NCBI GenBank assembly: GCA_948146395.1
Contig: OX411555.1
Coordinates: 46,565,565 to 46,629,564, forward strand
Length of the DNA stretch: 64,000 nt
Direction of reading: 5' to 3'
DNA from: Fragum whitleyi
Taxonomy: Eukaryota; Mollusca; Bivalvia; Cardiida; Cardiidae
The position numbers were made by a program, and so were the translations under genes. Under the pieces are notes generated by a model that saw nothing but the letters and a program-made list of their open reading frames with translations, made no database searches and was not told where the DNA came from. This document shows positions 10,419 through 22,443 of the stretch, one piece after another (the first letter of the stretch is position 1; every line of letters starts with the position of its first letter).

Positions 10419-10561
10419 CTTGAACTAATCCAGTCTTGAAGCCCCATGTCTTTCTAAATATGAAATTAACAGCAGGCTGTAGAATATTCTGCATTTCAAA
10501 ATAACTTGGCATAGTTGTTCTCTATTGAACAATGTGCCAATTGAGAAAAAATTTAAGTGAT

Positions 10562-10845
10562 GTCTTAATCCACAAAGCACAGTTGGTAGCCCATTGGACT
10601 TTGGTTCAAAAGGTTTCTCGTTCATTCCCCACTAACAGCACTCATTTTTTCAGACTAATTGTCTCTCACAAAAGGGTTGATAATCGTAGACCTATGTGGG
10701 ATAGCAGCTTGAGGTAAGGAAAGGATGTGATGGTAGTGCTGGTATGGAAAATAACAGGAATCCATTGTTAGATTCTCCAGCCTCAGTGATATAACTGAAA
10801 GATTGTTGAAAGATGCGTTAAACTCCATGGAAACAAACAAATCTA
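10562..10845 (+). mobile_element. tRNA-derived SINE 4, diverged head
   Basis: CACAGTTGGTAGCCCATTG is a damaged box A region and GTTCATTCCC a damaged box B. The body matches (GGTTGATAATCGTAGACC; GGAATCCATTGTTAG). It ends CTCCATGGAAACAAACAAAT. Confidence 0.75.
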
Positions 10846-10900
10846 AGTTAGGTCAAAGATCAAGGTCAAATGTACTTGTGAAATGGAAGGTGCCTCTCGG

Positions 10901-10951
10901 CTGTATAGCATTTTCTTCCCTATATTTTTAGGGAAGAACAATGCTATAGAC
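10901..10951. repeat. Hairpin, ~20-bp arms
   Basis: TGTATAGCATTTTCTTCCCT pairs with AGGGAAGAACAATGCTATAG across an 8-bp AT loop, one mismatch and one bulge. Only one copy was noticed. Confidence 0.6.
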
Positions 10952-11678
10952 CAGAAGCACTTTCTATTATCACTGAATCAGTCAGTCGGGTCTACTGTAG
11001 CTTATGATTTGGAAGATTTCTCAGCAAAAAATAGACAGATTTAATTTTAACTCCACAGATGTGATCAGTATTAGGCGAAATTTTTGGTCACTATCCATTG
11101 ACTTTGACAGAGTTATGGCCCTTTGATGGGAGATAGCTTTATTCAATATAGGTAAGTAGTTTAAGGGAGATATTAGTATGCTTTGCCAAGTCTAGCAACA
11201 TTTGATTGCTGCTGTGAGTGTGAGGTCTTTTCCTACTTTCTTCTGTTCTTTGAAGATGTTCTCTTTAGCTCTTTCCCCCGTTGAACATTTTAGATTAATC
11301 CAAATAGATGACATTGAAAAGTGGATATGATTTTAAAAGAAACATCTTATGTGGTAGAGAATATTGGTGTTTTTTTTTACAATATTTTGTATAAAATTAA
11401 AGGGATATTCCAAAAGTCTACGGGTAATGGGCAAGAAATAGTAATTATATGGATTATATTTGATTTATGTAAATTTTGAAATGGTCCATGAATTGCAATT
11501 TCCGTCAAAAAATCAGATTTCTCTTATTTGCAATCTGCAGTTGCACATGTTTTGCTATGGGCCACTAATATTCCATAGTAAAACTAATTTGAAAAAGTTA
11601 TATATATACTTAGCCACTTTAAAAACGCAACAAAGTAAATTTGAAATTTGAGCACGGAAAACTAGATTTTTTATGTGC
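10952..11678. other. No recognised feature
   Basis: AT-rich intergenic or intronic sequence. No exon-like frame with convincing splice signals was recognised. Confidence 0.35.
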
Positions 11679-12517
11679 TGCTGGAGGCCGTCGTATATTG
11701 GCTTCATCTTCTCCGTCTGTCTTTCCATCCATCCCGTGTTCATCTGTCTGTCCATACATATGTCCACTTTTCTCGTGAGCAAAACTCCTCCCTCATTGAT
11801 AGACTGGTCTTGATGAAACTTTCACAGAATGTTCCTAGTCACCGGACCATGCACATGAAGTCACGGTTTTGTGAATTTCAGCGTCATCATGGAAAAAGGG
11901 GCCTTCATGTAAAAAATCATGTCAACCCAACTCCTCCCTCATTTAAGGACTGATTTGGATGAAACTTTCACAGAATGTTCCTAGTCACCTGACCATGCCA
12001 AGAAGTCACAGTTTGTTGAATTTCAGCCGCCTCAGGGAAAAAGGGGCCCTCATGTTAAAATCTTGTGAACGCAACTCCTCCCTCCTTTATGGACCGATTT
12101 GGATGAAACTTTCACAGAATGTTTCCTTTTCACCTGACCTTGCACAGAAAGTCACAGTTTGGTGAATTTCAGCTGTGTCATGGAAAAAGGCACCTTCGTG
12201 TAAAAAAAATCTTGGGAACGCAACTTCTCCCTTATTTATTGACTGATTTGGATGAAACTTTCACATAATGTTCCTAGTCACCTGACCTAGCACCTAAAGT
12301 CACACTTTCGTGAATTTTATTAACTTCATGGAAAAAGGGTCCTTCATGTTTAAAATATCTTGTCAACGCAACTCCTCCCTCATTTTTGGACTGATTTGGA
12401 TGAAACTTTCACAAAGAATGTATATGATGTTGTTTCTGGTCAAAAAGACAATGTTTTGGTGTCGTCTTTGGACCAAACGTGTTAAACTGCAGTATTGATG
12501 ATTTGTTTGACCTCTTG
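11679..12517 (+). mobile_element. Hairpin-capped-like element, family E, ends uncertain
   Basis: A CCGTCTGTC/CATCTGTCTGTCC stretch (11717-11755) precedes five ~146-bp units. Each has GATGAAACTTTCACAGAATG then TTCCTAGTCACCTGACC, AAGTCACAG, GGAAAAAGGGGCC and CAACTCCTCCCTC. This is the layout of the other families, and the GATGAAACTT core is shared with A and D. A 3' end at CCTCTTG (12511-12517) is plausible. No 5' hairpin was found, so the 5' end may be lost. Confidence 0.65.
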
Positions 12518-12654
12518 ATTCATTTAACTAAGCTCTAAAATTTGATCAGCTTTTATTTCATTTGAAAAGAAAATATCCTAACAGTAGGGCTATGGAGAAA
12601 TTTCAACTTTCGTGGGTATGTTTAAAATTGTCACCGTATTGGGAATAAAAGAGA

Positions 12655-13107
12655 ATGTTTTTTCGAAACTTTGAAAATCATATTCTCAGAATATAATTGG
12701 TGGATATCAACCAAATTTCACTGGAATGGTCCTTGAGTGACCCTTTATCAGTCTACCAAAATTTATTTTGATCGGATGAAAAATATGTATTTAATGGGCG
12801 GAGGTTATTTCTCTATATGTTATATAGTGGAAACTTTGAAAATTATTTTCTCAGAATGTCAATCAAATTTTATTGGTATGATCAGTGGGTGTCCCATTAT
12901 CATGAGCCAGAAATTAATGTCATTGGATGAAAAATATGTCTTTAATTGGCAGAGGTCATTTCTCTGTATGTTATATAGTGGAAACTTTGAAAATCATTTT
13001 CAACATCAGTAGAACCCAAAATATCTAAAAATCTAGTCAAAACTTTGATTTACTTTTACAAGAATTTCAAGCCTGTGGAGCAACTCAAGCTATTCATGGC
13101 TTTCAAG
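12655..13107 (+). mobile_element. Family D element, 5'-truncated (D4)
   Basis: Contains three D monomers (GATGAAAAATATGT, GGAGGTTATTTCTCTATATG, AACTTTGAAAATCAT). The 3' end has the hairpin AGCTATtcATGGCT and ends TTTCAAG where other copies have TTCTAG. The 5' hairpin and GTCC array are missing. Confidence 0.75.
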
Positions 13108-13120
13108 TTTCTTTATAAAA

Positions 13121-13360
13121 TGAGCCTGTGCGTGAGATTTCCAACAATTTCAAATATGCGCAAAGCAAAGACTCTGACCAGCCTGTGCATCCGCACAGTC
13201 TGACCAGAGTCTTCACTATACACTTAGTAGGTAGATGAGGTCTTAGAGTATCTGTGAACCATCGGGTAATTTTATATTAACACTATATGGCTGTTTACGC
13301 TGCTCAATGTTTGCACCTTAGGCACATTTCAAATTGTTGGAAATGTCACACACAGGCTCA
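13121..13360. mobile_element. MITE PR4, complete copy
   Basis: The TIRs run about 35 bp from TGAGCCTGTGCGTGAGATTT to AAATGTCACACACAGGCTCA. The interior holds a hairpin: GACTCTGACCAGCCTGTGC, 4-bp loop, GCACAGTCTGACCAGAGTC. Other copies are at 27947-28172 and (partial) 2797-2890, and the inner hairpin is retained in all. Confidence 0.8.
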
Positions 13361-14052
13361 AATGGTAGTCTGGTAATGAAGATTTTACATTGATGAGTCT
13401 ATTGATCAGTTCAGATAAATCAGATAAAAAATCAATTTGAATATTGATGTGCTATGCCTCACCGATTTATCAAGGCACGTGGAAACACTTTACTCTAATT
13501 CAGCTTTGAATATTAAAATCTTATATTTTCAGATAAAATTGAATGTTGATGAAAAAAGTAGGGAAAGAATCAATTCCGTCAAAATTTGTCTATTTGATGA
13601 GCCCCTAGAATTCCTGTTTGAAATACAAGTTTGACTAATGGTATACCACAGTATTTTCCTTCACAGTCTTCTGCCAGTAATAAAAGTAAAAGGTTTGCGG
13701 TGAACTTGACATTGAAACTTCAAAGAGGATGTTTTGTTGTTATTGGTTATCGGATCTGTGTACACTCTACATATCAATTAACAAAAATGTACTTTTAAAA
13801 TAAAAGGTGACGTTTGATTTGATGGAGTTGATCACGATTTTGACAGGATTTTACTACAATTTTGTGGTGACCGGTGCACCTTGAAAACATTGCACCCAGT
13901 TGTTTCTCACATTCGTGCATTGGTGCCACAAATCATTCCATTGAAGCCTCAAGCTGTCATCCTGTTTAAGCAGTATTTATGAATGTTCTGTTGGTCAGAG
14001 ACAAATGATGCATGGCACATCGACGTGTCAGAAGTAGAAAAGATTTGTCTAG
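13361..14052. other. No recognised feature
   Basis: A TTATATTTTCAG at 13524-13535 looks like a splice acceptor, but the frame after it has no recognisable domain. Nothing else supported. Confidence 0.35.
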
Positions 14053-14120
14053 TTAACCCTTGTCATGCTCAGTCTGCTTTGGCAGGAGGTAGAGACAACA
14101 ATCAGCCTGCACATGTGTCT
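14053..14120 (+). mobile_element. TTAA-type MITE, family P2 (copy c, truncated)
   Basis: TTAACCCTTGTCATGCTCAG and TGCTTTGGCAGGAGGTAGAG match the start of copy a. Similarity stops after CTGCACATGTG, so about three quarters are missing. Confidence 0.75.
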
Positions 14121-14173
14121 TATGAAACCATACTAAAAAAGCATCACTTTCAAGTATAGAAGAAGTTCTTCTC

Positions 14174-14338
14174 TTAAGGTAGTGGACCCGTAATAGTTTT
14201 GCAATGTCTCTGAAGTAATGAACTTTAACAGTGTTAAGTAAGGTTTCCTAATGATTTTCATTAGGAAACCTCGGTTAACATTGTGAAAGAATATATGGTT
14301 CGAATTGTTGCGAAACTATTATGGGTCTACTACCTTAA
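14174..14338. mobile_element. Short TTAA-type MITE M6
   Basis: 165 bp bounded by TTAA on both sides with ~27-bp TIRs: GGTAGTGGACCCGTAATAGT and ACTATTATGGGTCTACTACC. The centre is AGGTTTCCTAATgattttcATTAGGAAACCT written as two 12-nt perfect arms. No coding capacity. Confidence 0.85.
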
Positions 14339-14540
14339 GTGTTGAGCATTAGCTTCTTTCAACATAGCAGAATTACGCAATGTTTTGCATAAACATGAAC
14401 AATCTAAGTGTCCTGAATCAGGTTTAGAAAATTTGAACTAACTTTTCCCATGAATTGAAAATTGAGAAATCAGCACTAAACTTGTACCACATTTCTCCTA
14501 ATATTAGTGCCCTCCCTAAAAGTAGCTCCCCTACATTTTT

Positions 14541-15155
14541 ATGCCCCCTTATCGAGAGATCGGGGGCATATTCTTTTACTCATGTCCGTCTGTCTGTCTG
14601 TCCATCTGTCTGTCTGTCCGAAAACTTAACCCGAAAACTTAACCTTGCCAATATCTTCAAGCCTATTCAAGATACAAAGCTAATATTTGGCATGATGATA
14701 GATCTCAATGATCCGCATCCGCTGGTACCAAAGTCAAGGTCATGTGACAAGGTCAAGGTCATCTGTCAAGGTCAAACTTTGAAAAAACTTAACCCGAAAT
14801 CTTAACCTTGCCAATATCTTCAAGCCTATTCAAGATACAAAGCTAAAATTTGGCATGATGATAGATCTCAATGATCCGCATCTGCTGGTACCAAAGTCAA
14901 GGTCATGTGACAAGGTCAAGGTCATCTGTCAAGGTCAAACTTTGAAAAAACTTAACCCGAAAACTCAACCTTGCCAATATCTTCAAGCCTATTCAAGATA
15001 CAAAGCTAATAAATGGCATGATGATAGATCTCAATGATCCGCATCCGCTGGTACCAAAGTCAAGGTCATGTGACAAGGTCAAGGTCATCTGTCAAGGTCA
15101 AACTTTGAAAAAAAATGCCGTTACGGGGGCATTCGTGTTTCACAAACACATCTTG
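14541..15155 (+). mobile_element. Family C hairpin-capped element C1
   Basis: Begins after TTTTT with ATGCCCCC ... GGGGGCAT around a 13-bp loop, then a CTGTCTGTCTGTCC array. Three monomers of 163-164 bp follow (CTTAACCTTGCCAATATC; GATAGATCTCAATGATCCGC; GTCAAGGTCATGTGACAAGG). The 3' end is GTGTTT cac AAACAC ATCTTG. Long apparent reading frames here are repeat artefacts. Confidence 0.9.
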
Positions 15156-15204
15156 TTTACTAAGAAAACCCGTTTCAATTACCTATATTCCAGGAACTTT
15201 TTGA

Positions 15205-15660
15205 GACTTGTACTCTAATTTGAGATAAATTCCCTCTAAGCAATCATTTATATAATTGTTTAGAGGAAATTCACCTCAAATAAAAGGGAAAAGGGCCTAA
15301 AAGACACCAATTTTAATGTTTTTTTATGACCCCATATCGAAAGATCGGGGACATACTGTCTTACTGTTGTCCGTTTGTATGTCTGTCTGCAAAACTCAAC
15401 CAAAAAAATTAACATTGCCAATTACTTCAAGGCTATTTAACATACAATGCTCATATTTGGTATGATGATAGATCTCATTGATATGCATCTGCTCGTGTCA
15501 AGGTCATATGTCAAGGTCAAATTTTTAAAAAAATGCCGTTTTGGGACCATTTGTGTTTCACAAGCACATTTTGTTAAACAGAAAATGCACACTAAATAAA
15601 ATCACCCTGACCATGTCAGTGAGTGTTTATTTGGAGAAATACGGTATGTGAGATACATGA
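15205..15660 (+). repeat. Dispersed repeat PR3, copy interrupted by C2
   Basis: Same sequence order as 303-480 (GAGACTTGTACTCTAATTTG; GGGAAAAGGGCCTAAAAGAC; CACTAAATAAAATCACCCTG) but with family C element C2 inserted. It also has an extra inverted pair, AATTCCCTCTAAGCAATC / GATTGTTTAGAGGAAATT-like, at 15217-15275. Confidence 0.75.
15326..15573 (+). mobile_element. Family C hairpin-capped element C2, single monomer
   Basis: 5' ATGACCCC...GGGGACAT hairpin after a run of T, a GTCCGTTTGTATGTCTGTC array, one degenerate monomer, and the 3' hairpin GTGTTT cac AAGCAC ending ATTTTG. Short and diverged compared with C1. It lies inside PR3. Confidence 0.85.
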
Positions 15661-16141
15661 CTATAAATACATAAGGGCATTTAGACTGTGTTTTCCCTGA
15701 CCTCTCAATATGTTATGTTCAAATTTAAGACTATGATATTCTCAACTCTAAGAAACAAATGAAAATACTTCAGTACTCTATAAAATTTCAGCTGATAAAA
15801 AATTGGACAATATTTTGGACAATCAATTTTATCAAGTCTTCCCATGAATTTTAATTGTTTCCATAAATAGATGTTTACAAACTTAAATGGAATCTAACCC
15901 AAATAATAACCCAAATGAAAAATTCAAAACAAATAATTACATAATAAAAAGGAAGAAAACAAGTTATCAATTTTAAAAGTTCATAAAAAATAATCTATTT
16001 TAAGTAAAATTGTTCATCGTTACATTGTCCAAAGCTGTATATGCAATTGGTCAATTACTCAAATTCCTACATTTATAGATGGATTTCAAAATGATAACAT
16101 ATAACAGTACTGTTCCCCTCAGTCAGATCATGTGGTTTTTT
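15661..16141. other. No recognised feature
   Basis: A-rich sequence without repeats or coding signal that I can recognise. Confidence 0.35.
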
Positions 16142-17276
16142 ATCCCCCGCCGTTTTCGGCGAGGGGATATAGTAATGCTCTCCTTCCGTCATTCTGTCAT
16201 TCCGTCATTCCATCCTTCCGAGGTTCCTTCACTAAACTTGTCCGAAGCATATCTCCTAAAGTATAATAGCTATCAACTTGAAACTTTATGGGTGGATAGA
16301 TCTCATGGAGGAGAGGTGCAGTGCACAAGAACTACAACTCTTGCTTGCATAATTTTGGAATAATTGCCCTTTGAAATTTCTAAGACTTGGATTTTGCCTG
16401 AAGCATATCTCCTCAAGTATTTTAGCTATCAACTTGAAACTTTATGGGTGGATAGATCTCATGGAGGAGAAGTGCAGTGCACAAGAACTACAACTCTTGC
16501 TTGCATAATTTTGGAGTTATTGCCCTTTGTTATTTTTAAGACCTAGATTTTGTCCGGAGCATATCTCCTAAAGTATAATAGGTATCAACTTGAAACTTTA
16601 AGGGTGGATAGATTCCATGGAGGAGAAGTGCAGTGCACAAGAACTACAACTCTTGCTTGCATAATTTTGGAGTTATTGCCCTTGGTTATTTTTAAGACCT
16701 AGATTTTGTCAGGAGCATATCTCCTAAAGTATGAAAGCTATCAACTTGAAACTTTATGGGAGGATAGATCTCATGGAGGAGAAGTGCAGTGCACAAGAAC
16801 TACAACTCTTGCTTGCATGATTTTTGAGTTATTGCCCTTTGTTATTTTTAAGACTTAGATTTTGTCCGAAGCATATCTTCTAAAGTATTAAAGCTATCAA
16901 CTTGGAACTTTATGGGAGGATAGATCTCATGGAAAAGAAGTGCAGTGCTCAAGAACTATAACTCTGGCTTGTATAATTTTGGAGTTATGGCCCTTTGTTA
17001 TTTTTAAGACTTAGATTTTGTCTGGAGTATATCTCCTAAAGTATTTTAGCTATCAACTTGAAACTATATGGGTGGATAGATCTCATGGAAGAGGAGTGCA
17101 GTGCACAAGAACTATAACTCTGGCTTGCATAATTTTGGAGTTATTGCTCTTTGTTATTTTAAAGACTTAGATTTTGTAGGGGCTTAATTTCTTAAAGTAG
17201 AACCTTTAATCTTTTAGGCTTCAGTTTACCCTCAAGCTTTCTCAGCGAGGGATGGCAATGTCCGACATGGCTCTTG
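16142..17276 (+). mobile_element. Family F hairpin-capped element
   Basis: 5' hairpin ATCCCCCGCCG tttt CGGCGAGGGGAT, then TTCCGTCATTCTGTCATTCC. Six monomers of ~156 bp follow with GGAGTTATTGCCCTTTGTTA, CATATCTCCTAAAGTAT, CAACTTGAAACTTTATGGG and GTGCAGTGCACAAGAAC. The 3' end is ATGTC c GACAT GGCTCTTG. The monomer is homologous to those of B and G although the 5' hairpins differ. Its right end abuts MITE P2d at TTAA. Confidence 0.9.
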
Positions 17277-17521
17277 TTAACCCTTTTCATGCTGAACCCG
17301 GAATATTCCTGCTTTGGCAGGAGCTATAGACAAACATCAGCCTGCACATATGTGCAGTCTGCTGTTAGTCTACACCACCTGTTTCTATTTTTAAACCAGA
17401 ATCATCCATAGATATAGTTTTTCAAATAAAAATTGACCTGCAGTTGGTACTTTCAGCGCTTTTTTCCCTTTGATTTTGATGAAAAATTTTAGACAAATTT
17501 TTACAGCATGACAAAAGTCAA
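17277..17521 (+). mobile_element. TTAA-type MITE, family P2 (copy d)
   Basis: TTAACCCTTTTCATGCTG start, hairpin CTGCACATATGTGCAG, end CAGCATGACAAAAGTCAA with a degraded TTAA. It starts at the last Ts of element F, so either it inserted at a TTAA made by F's end or F inserted beside it. Confidence 0.8.
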
Positions 17522-18067
17522 AGTGTTTTCTGTATTTTATAGGTCACTCTCAAGGTTCCGTACTATTCAAGAGTGTATGGATATAATGCATTCCTTCAGA
17601 CAAAATCCTTTTCCAATCGGCAAACTAAAGGGTTTGCTTTTTAATTTGGAGTAGATTCCATATGGTTCAGAACATTTATTATTACTTTTATTATCTTTGC
17701 TATTTTGGAACAAAAAGGAGTCAGGTATAATGATCACCTGACTTGTGTTCAGGATCCAAAAATATTCACAAACATTTGGAAATGGAACTTTCCTTTGTAT
17801 ATTGGGGGGGGGGGGATGTTAAGGTATTGCATTGTGTCCCATTTCTAATGGGTAAATTTGTGTCTCTGCCCAGAGTTGCCTTCAAGATGAATAAATTCAA
17901 AAACCTGGTTTTGCTCATTCTCTTGTTAAGCATGATACCTCTTTCACCCATGATTAAATTGTCCTATACATATAATAAGATAAATACTAATGATATATAT
18001 TAATAGATACTATCATGTCATTAATGTCCATGTGATTAACCAGTCAGTGAGCCAAATTGACCTTTTT
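17522..18067. other. No recognised feature apart from a G tract
   Basis: A run of 13 G at about 17803-17815 is present. No gene supported. Confidence 0.35.
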
Positions 18068-18902
18068 AGCTCCACTGGCTGAAAGCCACTGGGGCTATTG
18101 TCATGGTGTTGTGTATGTCATGTGTCCGTCAGTCCGTCTGTATGTGCGTCCAGTCGTAAACTTTTTCTTTAAACATCTTCTCCTCAGAAACTACTGATGA
18201 ATTTCAACCAAACTTAACATGAATGATCCTTGGGTGACCTCTTTCAAGGTTGTTCAAGAAATTTTGATCCAATGAAAAACATGGATTTAATGGGCGTGGC
18301 TAATTTCCAAATATGGTAAAAAGTGACTTTTCTCAGGTTCAAATCGATGGATACCAATAAAATTTTACATGAATGATCCTTTGGTGACTCTTTATCAGTC
18401 TACCAAAAATTATTGTGATCGGATGAAAAATATATATTTTATGGGCGGAGGTCATTTCTCTATATGTTATATAGTGGAAACTTTGAAATCATCTTCTCAG
18501 AATCTAATGGATAGATATCAACCAAATTTAACATGAATGATCCTTGGGTGACCCTTTATCAGTCTACAAAAAATTATTGTGATCGGATGAAAAATATGTA
18601 TATTATGGGCGGAGGTCATTTCTCTATATGTTATATAGTGGAAACTTTGAAAATCATTTTCTCAGGATGAAATTGATCGATATCAATCAAAATTCACTGG
18701 AATGATCCTTGAGTGACCTTTTATCAGTCTACCAAAAATTATCGTGATGAAAAATTTGTATTTTATGGGCGGAGGTCATTTCTCTAAAATCATTTCAACA
18801 TTTGTAGAACCCAAAATATCTAAAAATCTAGTCAAAACTTAGATTTGCTTTTACAAGAATTTCAAGCCTATTGAGCGACTCAAGCCATTCATGGCTTTCT
18901 AG
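18068..18902 (+). mobile_element. Family D hairpin-capped element D1
   Basis: 5' hairpin AGCTCCACTGGCT gaa AGCCACTGGGGCT after TTTTT, then GTGTCCGTCAGTCCGTCTG, leader TTTCTTTAAACATCTTCTCC, and four monomers (AACATGAATGATCCTTGGGT; GGCGGAGGTCATTTCTCTAT; TATAGTGGAAACTTTGAAA). The 3' hairpin AAGCCAT tc ATGGCTT is followed by TCTAG. Complete at both ends. Confidence 0.9.
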
Positions 18903-20439
18903 TTACTGATAGTTGGTGTATAGGATAGAAAACGAGTGCAGTGGTATATGGGAAATAGACATGAATGTCAGCAAGTGTCTTTTTTCCATATACTGCGGCA
19001 TGAGATTTACTATCTGACTTAGACCACGCTTTTCTAATGTTGTCTTCTTTTTTTACCTGTACCTCTAAACCATGAAAAAGAGTAAAATTCGCTTTCATAT
19101 TACTATGTGTATTTATGCAAACATTAATTGTGAATCTGTTTCTGTTACTTATTGCAGATCTTGTGTGTTTTTGCGATTGTAGAAAGTCTTTGGGGGAAAA
19201 AATGGCCTCATAAAATGCTCATCTTTTAGAAATGACTCGGCACACAAAACCTGTCGAGATTCACGTGCACGACATTCCACCTTCGTATATTTGTAAGAAC
19301 AATGCTCGGAGTTGTATCTGCGATATATACTTTTGAAATACTGTTCTCTGATTGGTAGATTCGCTTCAAGTGTGGTCTAATTACTGGTACCCATAATCAT
19401 TGTACTGTTATTTACTATTTGGTATTTAAATTGCTGGTATTCCATCCTGGAATACCCATAAGGTCTCCCTATTTGCTTTGCTATTTCGATATCTGAAGAT
19501 GCTGTATTTTCTAGAAATTCAAGTCTTTACTGATTTCAAATTTTCAGCAAACACTATTTTAAAAAGGGTCATGCTAGAATTTCTTTAGGAAAAATATATC
19601 ATCAAGAAACTTCCCTCATTATAAAAATAAAAGTTTTTATAAATCAAAAATCAACAATAAAGGATCCTGCTGTAATTGACATTGAAACCTCAAAAAGGTT
19701 CAGTGAATAGCAAACTATAAAGACAAGTAAAAAATTGCTGTAATGTACAGCAAAGTGAATTGTGTCACCTTTAAAGAATGAAAGCTAAGTTATGAAAAAA
19801 TGGTTGGGACTTTAGGTTAGAATGGTAAAAAAAATAACAACAATACAATCATGCAGCTTGAGTTCACGACAAGCTTTTTTTCGGTGTATAAAAGTAAAGC
19901 TAAAGTGAATGTTTACAATTGTGAACAAAATAGAACTGCTTTTAAACAAAAACTAGTCCCGCATAAATGGTTGTAGCTAAATATGTGGAGGAGTTTAAAA
20001 AGATATTTTTTTAATCCAAAATATTAGATTTAACTGAAATTTGTTTTTATCATTTTGGGCATGACCATCGCAAGTGAAAGGAAATCGAATAATTTCTTTA
20101 GAGATAAGTAGAACTTTCGCCAGTCTTGGTACGATAATATATGTACTTGGGAATAAGTAAAAAATTACGAGATGTTAATAAGAAAATTTATGGAAATGAA
20201 AAAAAGTAATAAATAGCCCCAAAATCTTTTCGTGATAGAAATTACACGGGACTATCATTTTTGTTGGAATATGCAATAAAACCATTGACAAATTACTAAC
20301 ACTCCATTTTCGAACGAGACTGAGTTAAGTTATTTTTAACACGTTCCCTTTTTCCTGTCCGCCCATGAGTTCTGTTGAATACTTGACAGATTAAGAAAAA
20401 TCGGTTTACATGTATTAATAACATATGTTTTATTTGGTG

Positions 20440-20800
20440 CAGTTGCGCTACGTTTAGAGAATTCAGAGTGAAAATACTACGCCTTGCCTTGCTATAATTT
20501 GGGGGGGGGGGGCAAATCTGGATTTTACGGACACTTTTACAGAGAAACCCCAGGAACATTGTGACGACGTTTCATTGACATTGGCCCAGTTTTTATGAGG
20601 TTGTTCAAAGATATCAAAGTGAAAATTGTCACGTCCTGCCATGCTTATATTTATGGATCAATAAAAGATCGCAATTAATTTCGGAAAGGGCCAACATCTC
20701 GGAAAGGTTCCATCAGAATTGGTCTTGAAATTTATATTCATAGATTTCTTAGTTAAAATTGCTACGCCCTGCCACACCAATGTTTAAGCTATTGGTCAAT
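20440..20800 (+). repeat. Degenerate tandem repeat, units ~130-150 bp
   Basis: Three spaced similar segments: GTGAAAATACTACGCCTTGCC (20469 region), GTGAAAATTGTCACGTCCTG (20620 region) and TTAAAATTGCTACGCCCTGCC (20754 region). Each is preceded by a TTGA/TTTAT-rich stretch. They do not resemble the A-I monomers. The units are old and diverged. Confidence 0.45.
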
Positions 20801-22410
20801 CAAAATTTCGAGCGAAATTGCTCTCGAAGCGCAAAAGGTTAAAATGCAACGGGTACCGAAATGCGACACAAAATTTAAAGTAATTCTCGTTATACAGGAG
20901 GTGTGACATTAAACATCAATTTCTCTTTTCCTTTTTTATGACTCCAACAACGTAAATGAAATAGAATTGTTCAAAAGCTTCATGCGATCGAAATTTCAAC
21001 ATCAAATTAAATCCGAGTCAAATGATTTAATCCGAGTCAAAACTCATACCGTTAAAATAAGAGAAACCTATAAAATCTCATGTGTAACTGATTTTAAAAG
21101 CGACGTCGTGTGCTAAGATCTGGAGACTTCAAAGGGTGCCGACACCTGGTGACCCAGCTAGCTCCAGACGTGTTGTGTTTTCTCTACCACACGCTTCGTC
21201 TCCAGTACTGTACCGGGTGTACAGTGCAATTAAACATTGCTATGTTTACTTTTTAAACATTATTTTGTGTTTTATTATTATCATATCAATTCATTGTTTG
21301 AAAATGTGCCGATTCTTAGATTTAAATTGCTGATGCATACACACATTACCGAACAATTGAACGAAATTAAATATTTTTCTATTTGTAATAACTATACTAA
21401 ATAGATAATAGTATATAAAATTGATTGGTATTAGATTAGGGGCCGAGTTATACGCTGGGCTGAGTTGCCGATGAGTCGAGTTGATCGGTCACCATAAGTT
21501 CTTTGATTCAGTTTTGACATTTAGACATATCCTATGTTGCCTTTAACTGGTTGGAGTTAAGACATATGCCTTGAACTGGTTGGAGTTCAGACATATATGC
21601 ACAGGAACAGCCGGAAGTAGAAACGGAAAACTGAAAGACGAAATAAACGTCCTTTGCCAAGTTAATTTCATAAACTTTAAAGATTGTTATGCGTTTTAAT
21701 GAACTTCAAAATATGTTTTGTGGTAATGCTTGAACATTCGACCTTGTAAACAGTCGTTGTGTAATATGAATATGCGATTCTCGGATTCAATGAACCCTTC
21801 CATATGATGTAATTTCTAAAATTAGAATATGTATACTACAATGAGTGTCGCCCATGGGGCGACACAATAACTCTCTGATACTGTCTGATTAATTATTAAA
21901 AGTTTCATATTCAATTCAGGGCAAAAACCCAGGTCCTGAGTTCAAAGTTCACGGTTTCATGGAATAGACTGAGAACCAGTGAAAAGGGTCACTCACTGAA
22001 CTTACAGGTAAAAGTTTTTACCAAGTTGGATACCTTGATTATTTTTGCAGACCTCTAGAACCAATTTGTGGACATGGAGTTTTCCTGGAAAAAACTGTTT
22101 ATTGAGATCTTTCATGTCCTGGATTTATAATGCTTTAACCTTCTTTCTTCCTGACAATGAAGGTCTTTTTCTATAATGCTGCGTTTCCACTATGATTTTG
22201 GGTCATTTTTTATGCTACGTATACATGCTTTGCTTGATAAAAACACATTTTGTTGGTTCTTTTCAATCGTTTGCGGAAATCTTTTGGGTATATTGTATTT
22301 AGCTGACAAAACACAGTAAAACACTGTGTTTTATTATGAAGTAATTATAGCAAGAGCAGCTCACGAACGGCCGAAGGCCGTGAGCGCGAAGTGAGCGTTT
22401 ATGGCAACGC

Positions 22411-22443
22411 GTGTTATTCTATTCTATTCTATTCTATTCTATC
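22411..22443 (+). repeat. (TTCTA)n microsatellite
   Basis: Six consecutive ATTCT units directly after GCAACGCGTGTT. Confidence 0.9.

Noticed and set aside
14455..15218. Open frames rich in SVCLS and DLNDPH repeats as a protein gene
   Set aside because: They lie entirely in element C1. The frame follows the GTCT array and 163-bp monomers, with no start context or domain.
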